Below are positions 8,965 to 17,595 of a DNA stretch of 64,000 nucleotides, piece after piece. Position 1 is the first letter of the stretch. Each line of letters opens with the position of its first letter. The stretch is from Bretschneidera sinensis (lineage: Eukaryota; Streptophyta; Magnoliopsida; Brassicales; Akaniaceae). The translations under genes and the position numbers were made by a program. The stretch is from contig CM043699.1 in NCBI GenBank assembly GCA_023935145.1, positions 124,695,036 through 124,759,035 on the forward strand. Direction: 5' to 3'. Under the pieces are notes generated by a model, which was not told where the DNA came from, did not search any database, and was given only the letters and a program-made list of their open reading frames with translations.

Positions 8965-10296
8965 TGTTGTGCGATAATATACCTAAATAAATAGGTGACT
9001 AATCGTACTTTGTTTTACTTGCAAGTGCACAAGGTCAATAGTGTAGCATAGTGTGCGAATGCAAGATCATCTCCACAGGGATTGGTAAAGTTCGATTTAG
9101 AATTATATTTGCAATGTAAAAAGATAGAAATAATAAACTGAAGGGTGATTCGATAATAATAAAGACATAGGGCTTTGATATCCACCGCTAGTCATACATT
9201 CCCGATTTTGTATAAGGTATCAGTGCTCTAGCCTTATTATGTGTACCTACTGGTTGCCAACCTAAGGGCATGGTATCTACTCCTTAAGCTATTGATTTCT
9301 CTAAGCAACAAGTTAGACATGGTATCTACTCTAACTCTTTTCTTCCTTAAGGGATTCAGCATGGTATCTGCTTGAGTTGTTCCTTAAGAAAACATAGGTA
9401 CTGTGGAAATCGACAACCACATGAGACCTAGGGCATGGTATCTACTCCCGGTTTCCCATGTTGATTAACCCGGGTATCCGGATAAGATGGTCCCTTGTTA
9501 CTGATGTTAGACCCAGGACTCGGTCATCCAAATTGATCTAACTAACCCATCCATACCACATGCATACGTTGACCTTACACATACATATGAGGAATTTAAA
9601 TAAGCATAGGTGTTAATCAAGTTAAGTAACATAATAAGCTATGCAAATATTTAATCAATGAATAAAAATATGGGAATGCATAACTAGGGCTTCAATCGAG
9701 CCCTATAAGAGAGTTAGTTACACATACTAACTGAAGTAAACATAATTAAACAAAACATAAGGGAGAAGAATAAACCCGAGAGAAGAGGCGTCAATTCTCT
9801 CCCAAGCTCTCCACTCCAAGTAAAAGAAAAGAGAAAAGTGTTTTCTATCTAAGGTGTGTTTTTGTGTGTGAGTTACAAGTGTATTTATAGGTCTTTGAGA
9901 AGTCCTAATAGACCCATGAGTCCTAAACTTTCCTAAAATGAAAATCTTGTACTTTCCAAAATAAGGTTCTACAGTTTACTGTTCACGCCCGTATATGTGC
10001 GCTCGATCGCATGTGTCCTTGCGCTCGATCGCAAGGTGCGCTCGATCCTACAAGTGTGCGCATGATCGTATGTGCGCTCGATCGCACTGCATGTGCGCTC
10101 GATCGCAGTTTGTCCAGAAAGTGCTCCAGGGCTTCTAGATTTCTTCCTTAAAGTGCCAAAACTGCTTATTTTTCTCCAAGACCCTATAAAAACATGTAAA
10201 ACACACAAATGGAGTAAAAGATACCAAATTAACATAATAAATGATCTAACAAGTGTAAATAAGGGGGCTTAAATATGTATATTTAAGCGTCTATCA
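8965..10296 (-). repeat. 5' LTR of A2 (family A)
   Basis: 1332 bp, TG...CA. Carries the U3 palindrome array (9994-10112), a TATA-like box, and the four-hairpin region (about 9260-9462). Followed by the GGCAT duplication at 10297-10301. Confidence 0.93.
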
Positions 10297-10399
10297 GGCA
10301 TGCTTCACACGACAGGAGGCCATGCTGCAGGCCATTCTTGATTGCCTACCTCCGACACCCGGCACCTCTCCGACTGCACCACCTGATGATCAGCAGTGA
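10297..10399 (+). pseudogene. Extra downstream ORF, 3' end (A1)
   Basis: The first five bases are the duplicated GGCAT. The rest encodes the same C-terminus as A2 and A5 (FTRQEAMLQAIL, ending PDDQQ-stop at 10397-10399). This shows that A2 landed inside this gene about 33 codons before its end. Confidence 0.88.
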
Positions 10400-11779
10400 G
10401 AGAGTACCACGTCTGGCTTAAGACATTAAACTTAGCGCTCATGGGAGGCACCCCATTGTATATCCTTTTTATAGTTTATGTTATTTTTAGTATTTTATAG
10501 TTTACTTTTCTATTATTGTTTCTTACTTGTTTTCCATTTTATATTTGTTTTTTTTTCTTTTTTAAGGACAGTGTCAGTGCATCCAGCTGAAGTTTGGGGG
10601 TATGCTACAAGCCATGCCAGCCATATAGCTCTCCATCTCCCAGGTCAGATCCTTCCATGCTACTCAAACATTGGGGACAATGTGCATATTAAGTTTGGGG
10701 GTATGGGGACACATTCACACACTCATTATGTCCTACATTTTTGTTTTTGTTTTGTTGCTATTTTCATAGATAAATGCATGTTCATTCTGTCCAATAAACT
10801 CTTTTTTTTTTGTGATCTAAACAAAACTGTATGATTCGACTTCATCAGCGAGCTTAACACTTTGAACATATAGGCCAATAATCAAGTTTTGAACCTAGAT
10901 CACTGCCCTTTAGGCATTTAAGAATTCACAAGTTTAGCTTAAACTATCACGAGCACATTAGCACATGATCGTGTGGGTATGACATGTTCTTTGGATTTGT
11001 ATGTTTCTTTTGCTTAACTGTGAACTAGATGACCTATTAGATTGACATTTTGGCATATAAAAATAGAAAAGATTGATTAGTGCTCAAAAGAAAAAAAAAG
11101 CTCCTAAATCAATAAAAACAAAATCTTCCGCCGAGTAACGGCCCTCTTGCCTCAGTAAGCATTGAGTGTCACGTCAAAAGGTAGAAAATTCTAAGTGATC
11201 ATTAAAAAGAATCTTTCACCGAGTAACTGGCCCTCTTGCCTCAGTAAGCATTGAGTGTCACGTCAAATGGTGGAAAATTCTAAGTAGTAGCATTAAAGCC
11301 AGTTAGTTTCGTAGCCTTGTTGACTCGAGCTAGTAAGTCCTTAGGGGTATCTTTACACCTAATGCCCTAAACCATCTGGTTTAGGAGTCATTGGCTAAAT
11401 GCTCGTTACACGAGTCAACAAGAAAGCTTAAGGGAACTAACGTGGCAAAAATCTCGCAAATAAAAGTCTATGCCATGTTTGTTGACTCTAATAGGAAGTT
11501 TGGTGAATCTTGAGTCATTGAAACACTACACGTTTGAATTTCTTGGAAGTCTAATCTTTTGTGTGCTAGTCACCACACACTAAAGTCAAACTTGTGATGT
11601 CTTAAACTACCTCATGAATATAATTTACGTTCAAAACTCTTATTCATTGCAAAAATATGTTTACACTTGTTAAGCTTGCTCATGAATGCGCATCATAGTT
11701 TTGTGTAAAATCTAGACTTTCGATTGACACTATGAACATTGGATTTATCTATGTTTTTCGTTTTAGTTTTTAATTTAGT
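10400..11779 (+). other. 3' non-coding region of A1
   Basis: No gene. Shared blocks in order: GCGCTCATGGGAGGCACCCC (10436), two polypurine-like tracts AGTTTGGGGGTATG (10590 and 10690), and a T-rich stretch. Then a roughly 90-bp block repeated twice in tandem (11130-11205 and 11215-11285, core CTCTTGCCTCAGTAAGCA). Then a conserved stretch around CCATCTGGTTTAGGAGTCAT (11375). The same order recurs in A2, A3, A5 and, with changes, in family B. Confidence 0.6.
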
Positions 11780-11816
11780 ATTGCTAAGGGACTAGCAATA
11801 TGCAAGTTTGGGGGTG
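11780..11816 (+). promoter_or_regulatory. Polypurine tract and upstream hairpin (A1)
   Basis: Stem ATTGCTA (11780-11786) and TAGCAAT (11793-11799) around AGGGAC, then AAGTTTGGGGGTG directly against the LTR at 11817. The tract is expected to prime plus-strand DNA synthesis. Confidence 0.8.
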
Positions 11817-12004
11817 TGATAGATGCTTAAATATTCAAATTTAATCCCCCTTATTTACATTTGTTAGGTCCTTAATTACGTTAATTTGGTCTCTTTTACT
11901 CCATTTGTGTGTTTTACATGTTTTTGTAGGGTTTTGGAGAAAAAGAAGCAATGTTGGCACTTAAAGGAAGAAATCTGGAATCCCTGGAGTGTTCTCTAGA
12001 CAAT

Positions 12005-12118
12005 TACGATCGATCGCGCCATGCAATGTGATCGAGCGCACATTGCGATTGTGCGCACACATAAAGGATCGAGCGCACACTGCGATCGAGCGCAAGACAT
12101 ATGCGATCGAGCGCACAT
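12005..12118 (+). promoter_or_regulatory. U3 palindrome array (A1 LTR)
   Basis: Six copies, some degenerate, of GCGATCGAGCGCAC-type palindromes about 107 bp upstream of the TATA box. Each is CpG-rich; several copies differ by CG to TG or CA changes. Confidence 0.55.
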
Positions 12119-12224
12119 GTACGGGCGTGAACAGTAAAATGCAGAACCTTATTTTGGAAATAAGAGAATTTTCGTTTTAGGAAGGTTTAGGAACTCATTG
12201 GTCTCTTAGGACTTCTCAAAGACC

Positions 12225-12232
12225 TATAAATA
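12225..12232 (+). promoter_or_regulatory. TATA box of family-A LTR
   Basis: TATAAATA inside CCTATAAATACAC, at the same place in every family-A LTR (for example 22067 in A3). It sets the U3/R boundary about 30 bp downstream. Confidence 0.6.
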
Positions 12233-12659
12233 CACTTGTAACTCACACACATAACACATCTCAGATAGAAAACACTTTTCTCTTTTCTTTTACTTGGAGT
12301 TGAGAGCTTGGGAGAGAATTGACGCCTCTTCTCTCGGGTTTATTCTTCTCCTTTAATGTTTAGTTTATTTATAATGTTTACTTCAGATAGTGTGTGTAAC
12401 TAACTTTCTTATAAGGCTCGATTGAAGCCCTAGTTATGCATTCCCATATTTATATTCATTGATAAAATCTTTGCCAATAGCTTTTATTATATTACTTAAC
12501 TTGATTAATGCCTGTGCTTATTTAAATTCCTCATACGTATGTGTAAGGCCAACGTATGCATATGGTATGGATAGGTTAGTTAGATCAATTTGGATGACCG
12601 AGTCCCGGGTCTAACCTTAGTAACAAAAGATATCTTATCCAGATTCTTGGGTTAATCAA

Positions 12660-12858
12660 CATGGGAAACCAGGGTAGATACCATGCCCTAGGTCCCATGT
12701 GGTTGTCGATTTCCACAGTACTTATGCTTTCTTAAGGAAGAACTCAAGCAGATACCATGCTGAATCCCTTGAGGAAGAAAAGAGTTAGAGTAGATACCAT
12801 GCCTAACTCGATGCTTAAAAAAATCAATAGCTTAAGGAGTAGATACCATGCCCTTAGG
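12660..12858 (+). other. Four-hairpin array with a common loop (A1 LTR)
   Basis: Four inverted repeats each expose GATACCATG. Hairpin 1: CATGGG..ACC..GGG around 12675-12685 against CCC..GGT..CCCATG. Hairpin 2: CTTAAGG (12731) against CCTTGAG (12767), with inner AGCA/TGCT. Hairpin 3: GAGTTAG (12782-12788) and CTAACTC (12803-12809). Hairpin 4: TAAGG (12833) and CCTTA (12852). Loops 3 and 4 are the same 14 nt, AGTAGATACCATGC. It lies downstream of the TATA box, so it should be in the element RNA. Confidence 0.6.
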
Positions 12859-13149
12859 TTGGCAACCATTAGGTATACATGATAAGGCTAATGCATTGAC
12901 CTATTATAATTGGGAATGTATGACTAGTGGTGGATATTAAAGCCCTATGTCTTTATTATTATCAAATCACCTTCCAACAGTTATTTATCTCTTTTTACTT
13001 TAGAGAAACTGATTCTAAAAGCAACTTTACCAATCCCTATGGAGATGACATTGCTTTTACACACTAGACTACACTGATGACCTTATGCACTTGCAAGTAT
13101 AACTAGTACGATTATTCACCTATTTATTTAGGTATATAAACGCACAACA

Positions 13150-13757
13150 TAAGTCATCCAGTTTCAGTTAAGTCAAGGAAACATACACATTGAAATCGCA
13201 TGTCATACCTCACACAAATATGTGCTAATGTGCTCGTGTTAGATTGGCTCAAACATGTGAATTCTCAAATGCCCAAAGTAAGTAAAAAAGTTTTAAAACT
13301 CGATCATCAAATCATGTGTTCAAAATTTTAAGCTCACCAATGAAATCACATCACAATATTTGTTTAGATCAACTAAAATTTCAAAATAACATGAGCATGC
13401 ATTTACCTTCTTATCTTTTTTTAATTGAAGAAAAACAACAACAAATTAGGACAAAGTGTGTGTAATGTGTCTCCCATACTCCCAAACTTAAACTACACAT
13501 TGTCCCCAATGTGTGAATAATTTGGAAAGAGCTAACTTGGGAGATGGAGAACTAGCTGGACTGGTATGGCTCATAGCATACCCCCAAACTTGAACTGAAG
13601 TACGCGTTGTCCCTGAAAAATAAATACTGGAAAACAAAAAATACTGGAAACAAACATTAATCCTAAATATGTAAAATAATAAATAAACGGAAAGGATATC
13701 CTGTGGGGTGCCTCCCATGAGCGCTAAGTTTAACGTCTTCAGCTAGACCCAACATTA
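13150..13757 (-). other. 3' non-coding region of B1
   Basis: No gene. Two polypurine-like tracts on the minus strand (near 13487 and 13582) and the GCGCTCATGGGAGGCACCCC block (13707) just after the ORF, as in family A. The distal half, with the tandem block and the true polypurine tract, is on the far side of A1, outside the window. Confidence 0.55.
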
Positions 13758-14603
13758 TTAATCGTGCCCAGCTAAATGCTCCACCATCTGGTCAATAAAT
13801 GGGAGTGGAAAATGATCATTCCTTGTGGTAGCATTCCACTTACGGTAGTCTAGACACACTCTCCATCCTGATTGTACATGAGTTGGAACCAACTCGTTGT
13901 CTTTATTTATCACTACCATCAATCTAGCCTGCTTTGGCACAACATGAATCGGGCTCACCCACTCACTATCAAAGATTGGATAAACGATCCCTCCATCCAA
14001 GAGCTTTATCACTTCCGTCCTCACAACCTCTTGTATAGCTAGGTTAAGCCTTCTTTTTGGCTCCCTTGATGGCTTGGTATTCTCCTCCAAATGTAACTTG
14101 TGTATCACCACTGAGGGGCTGATCCCCTTGATATCCTCAATAGTCCAGCCGATAACTTCATTGTGCTCTCTTAAAACATCCAATAATTTATCCACTTGAG
14201 CATTAACCAAATCTAAAGCTATAATCAGAGGCAAAGAATCTGCTGGACCTAGGAATTTATACTTAAGATTGTTCAGTAAAGGCTTAAGTTCCTTCTTGAG
14301 GGGTTCAGGTGTTATGGTCTCCTTCGTCTCACTGCTCTTCTGAGGAGCAGACTTCAAAGTAGCATTTGCTTGCTCAAACGACTTATCCAAATCCAAATCC
14401 TTTTCAAACTGAGCAAAGCATGCCTCTAAAGGGTCCCCACTGCGGGATTCATCCACAGTCTCCTCCGTCTCACTGCTCTTTTGAGGAGCAGACTCCAAAA
14501 TCGCATTCGCTTGCTCAAGTAACTTATCTAAATCCAAATCCTCTCCAAATTGAGCAAAGAATGCCTCCAGAATGTCCTCAGACTCCCCTCTTTTCTTAGG
14601 CAC
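13758..14603 (-). pseudogene. Acidic spacer plus N-terminal reverse transcriptase fragment (B1)
   Basis: 281 open codons. Residues about 1-100 hold two copies of an acidic unit (LDLDKLLEQANAILES and a second copy), then a linker typical of the Athila PR-RT junction (IGWTIEDIKGISPS). The start of RT follows (WVSPIHVVPK, GWRVCLDYRKWN, DHFPLPFIDQM). It stops right after LAGHD, before the RT catalytic motifs (the LDGYSGY and MDD blocks of A5). B3 and B4 end at the same point. It cannot be a polymerase. What a protein with only the RT fingers-like start would do is unknown. Confidence 0.8.
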
Positions 14604-15473
14604 TTATAATCTCTCAAGGCAAGGCACTTTAGGTACAAACAACCTAGAGAGATCCTTAATAATAGGTGTGGCTATAGATGGCTCAGCATCTCTCTTTTCC
14701 TTGTTTCCACTTTCTTACCCTTGTTGCGTAGTTGGGTTCCCTTCCACTTGATTGTCCATTTGTCTCCCAGACCTCAATGGGACAATCAATTGCACTTGTT
14801 CCTGCCTATGCATAGGAGTTGATGAATTTCCCACCATAAACTATTCCTTCAGGTTATGCTCAGGTTGACTGGGGAACCTTCTCTTATCTTCTTTACCCAC
14901 ATGACTTGCGATTTGATCCATTTGACTCTCTAGCTTAGCAATCACTTGGGTGTTTACTATTTGCGCACTCCTTACTTCACTTATGGAGTGGCTGATCATC
15001 TTCCTGAAATCATTGAGGGCATCCTCCAATGACTATGAAATTGACACTGGCGCTTGAATGGGAGCTTGATAAGCGGGTGATGGTGCTGGATAGGCTGAGT
15101 GACCATAACTTGGAACTAGTGAAGGAAATTCGTGAGGGTGTTGATTGTGAGGATGATAAGGGGCTCCTCCCGGATTCATCAGTTGGTTCTGCTTCCAGGA
15201 AAAATTAGGGTGGTTCTGCCACCCTGAATTGTACGTCTCGGGGTAAGATCCATTTGATTGCCACCGATAGTCATTGAAAGCATTCATTTGTTCCATTGGA
15301 TACTCGGCAAAAGTCGGCATAGATGGAAAATTCTGTGCTAAATGTATAAGACTAGCACAAATGTAACAGCTATCAACGTTGAATGTATTGGCTGTATTGA
15401 TGGACTGGCTGGTCATTTTCATGAAATCCTTGAGGGCGTCCTCTAAAGACTGTGAAACCGGTGCCGGATTCAT
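14604..15473 (-). pseudogene. gag-like region with degenerate zinc knuckle (B1)
   Basis: Begins at ATG 15473 (MNPAPVSQSLEDALKDF), as in B3 (35317). Contains CYICASLIHLAQNF, a C-x2-C-x4-H knuckle whose last Cys is lost (B3 keeps it), then a Pro/Tyr-rich stretch (YPAPSPAYQAPIQ) and a second copy of the SLEDALNDFRKM motif. Stops near 15030, 14838 and 14600 break it. The usual Athila Gag core (HLREFFDL) is missing, so family B has lost most of Gag. Confidence 0.7.
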
Positions 15474-15619
15474 CCACATTTTTTTATAGGCCAATGCAAA
15501 CAGAAACAAATAAAATAAAATAAAATTACAAAAAGAAAAATCAACAAAAATTGCTAACTAACTAGTAGAAAAATAAAATCAATTCAGACCAAAAATTTAA
15601 TTTTCACAAACCAAACAAC

Positions 15620-15637
15620 TCCCTGGCAACGGCGCCA
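15620..15637 (-). promoter_or_regulatory. Primer binding site (B1)
   Basis: Minus strand TGGCGCCGTTGCCAGGGA, one mismatch to the tRNA-Asp-type site of family A. Confidence 0.85.
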
Positions 15638-15643
15638 AAAACT

Positions 15644-17044
15644 TTTTGTGAGTTTTAATTACTCGCAAGTGCACAAGTCGTTTGCAATATAGTGTTATGC
15701 AAGTGCAAGGTCGAATCCACAAGGAATTGCGTTGTGAAAATGTAATTTTATCTAAACTAAACTTATCTTAACCTAGTTCTGAGTTTTGAATTATATGTTG
15801 CAAAACAAATAAAAACTAAACTAAATTGATTTAAAAACTAATAATAAAAAAACAGAGGTTTCTGAATCCACCCCACCAAAGTAAAGCATATATCTTCACG
15901 TTCTATATAAAAATAATCTATCAAAACATTCCATGAATCCAACTTTAAACAAATCACAACAAATATCCCAATTAAACCAAAACAATCCAATGTATCCGCT
16001 TTTAACAAATCACAAAGGATATCCAATTTAATAAAAAATGATTTGATGTATCCATCAGATGAAACACGTAGAACATCCAACAGAACAATTTAAAAACTAT
16101 CAATCATAAGAATTTACTCAAACAATTGACCAAAACATTTATACTAAAAAAAATCAGAATTGTATAAACAAATATGAAAATCTTATGCCAAACAACAACG
16201 AGGCTTCATCTTCAACCTTAGCTGAAGATTTTAGCCACATATAATCATGAAACTAAAGTTAAAAATAACAGTGCTAAACATTAAAATTTAAAACTAACAA
16301 AACAGTAAATTAAAAACTGACTATACATGGGAGAAATTCCACTCACTGTTGGGCAGCGCTTCCCCTCGTGGTTGCAAAGCCTTCGGAATCCACCAGAATG
16401 CTAGCAGACGTCCACCGGATTGCACCAAATGGCACCAAGAATTGCTCACTAAAGATGAAGTGAAGAGGGGCTTATATAGGGAAACATCTCAAGTGCAATG
16501 TGTTTCCAATCCGTTGTGGGATACTGCAGATTTCAGCTTTTGCTCTTTAACCTTTGTCTACTAAAACTGTCATAACTTTCTCTAGAAAAATCAATTTATT
16601 GATCCGTAAAATTTCCGAGAAAATAGACATCCGGATATTTCCAAGCATATATGGCTTATCTCCTGGTTCTTTCTGAATTAATACAGTTAAATCCTCAAAA
16701 ATGGCTGATCTGTCACGCTGAAATCATGCACAGTCTGACATTTGTCTACTAAAACTGCCATAACTTTCTCTAGAAAAATCATTTTATTGATTCGTAAAAT
16801 TTACCAAAAAATAGACATCCGGATATTTCCAAGAATATATGGCTCATCTCTTGGTTTTTCCTGAATCAATATAGTTTAATCCTAAAAAATGGCTGATCTG
16901 TACGAGCAATTCTAGCAATTTAGTGAAACTCCTTTCTCAGTGCTTGTAAACCTGAAAAACAACGAAAACAACTCAAAGTAACAAATTCCTAAGCTAACAA
17001 ATGTAAATTAAGTGGCCAAAATATATAATATTTGGCACACATCA
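15644..17044 (-). repeat. 5' LTR of B1 (family B)
   Basis: About 1.4 kb, starting TGATGTGTGCC on the minus strand and ending at a mutated CTCACAAA. A roughly 160-bp block is present twice (16555-16710 and 16740-16895, each beginning with TTTGTCTACTAAAACTG). Unlike B3 this copy has almost no palindromes left in U3. Confidence 0.85.
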
Positions 17045-17595
17045 CCGTTGTTTGGCATAATAGTTTTAGCTTTGTTTATACAATTCTGATGTTTTTTTTA
17101 GTATAAATGTTCTGTCAATTATTTGAGTAAAATCTTATGATTGATTGCGTTTAAATTGTTCTGTTGGATATTTCGTGTGTTTCATCTAATGGATACGTCA
17201 AATTATTTTTGATTAAATTGGATTTCCTTTGTGATTTGTTAAAAGCAGATACATTGGATGCTTTTGGTTTAATTGGGATATTTGTTGTTTTTTGTTTTAA
17301 GTTGGATTCATGGAATGTTTTGATAGGCTATTTTTAGAACATGAAGATATATGCTTAACTTCGGTGGGGTGGATTCAGAAACCTTAGTGTCTTTATTATT
17401 AGTTTTAAATCAATTTAGTTTAGTTTTTATTTGTTTTGCAACATATAATTCAAAACTCAGAACTAGGTTAAGATAAGTTTAGTTTAGATAAAATTACATT
17501 TTCACAACGTAATTCCCTGTGGATTCGACCTCACACTTGCACAACACTATATTGCAAACGACTCGTGTGCTTGCGAGTAATCTAAAACTCACAAC
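17045..17595 (+). repeat. Family-B LTR fragment B2 (3' portion)
   Basis: Matches the last about 550 bp of the B3 5' LTR (34655-35204) on the plus strand: CCGTTGTTTGGC to AAAACTCACAAC. Its left part lies beyond B1, which is inserted here. It ends against copia gag sequence, so B2 interrupted the copia element; the target duplication is not visible. Confidence 0.8.

Larger units (their letters stand above)
2026..10296 (-). mobile_element. Athila-like element A2, complete ends, pol deleted
   Basis: An 8271-bp element on the minus strand with two LTRs (8965-10296 and 2026-3378), a tRNA-Asp-type primer site, gag-PR, the extra ORF, a polypurine tract and a perfect GGCAT duplication. RT, RNase H and integrase are absent: the protease frame runs straight into the tail that normally follows integrase. 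By eye the LTRs differ at about 25 positions in 1332 (about 2%), mostly transitions, plus one 21-bp unit. It is thus among the younger insertions in this stack. Without pol it must have moved using another element's enzymes, or lost pol afterwards. Confidence 0.93.
1..13149 (+). mobile_element. Athila-like element A1, 3' part, split by A2
   Basis: The window opens inside the C-terminal end of an Athila-type polyprotein. It continues through an inter-ORF region, an extra downstream ORF (1022-2025 resuming at 10297-10399), a long 3' non-coding region, a polypurine tract and a complete 3' LTR (11817-13149). Element A2 (2026-10296) is inserted inside the extra ORF. The 5' LTR, gag and most of pol lie left of the window. 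A1 itself sits inside the 3' non-coding region of family-B element B1: the bases after 13149 match the corresponding region of B4 near 47840. The target duplication cannot be checked because the left junction is outside. Confidence 0.88.
11817..13149 (+). repeat. 3' LTR of A1 (family A)
   Basis: 1333 bp from TGATAGATGC to GCACAACA. Read in sense: degenerate terminal palindrome, U3 palindrome array (12005-12118), TATA box (12225), a purine-rich leader, four-hairpin region (12660-12858), and the end conserved with all other family-A LTRs. Confidence 0.92.
13150..17044 (-). mobile_element. Athila-related non-autonomous element B1, 5' part
   Basis: Minus-strand element with a 5' LTR (15644-17044), a tRNA-Asp-type primer site, a gag-like remnant, an acidic spacer and an N-terminal RT fragment, then 3' non-coding sequence cut by A1 at 13149. 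Its 3' LTR lies beyond the left edge. Layout is the same as B3 and B4, so the truncated RT belongs to the family and is not a local accident. B1 is inserted in another family-B LTR (B2, 17045-17595). Confidence 0.82.

Noticed and set aside
12005..12118. Palindromic repeat arrays as a CRISPR array
   Set aside because: Units are irregularly spaced, degenerate, with no uniform spacers or cas genes, and the DNA is plainly a plant nuclear genome.
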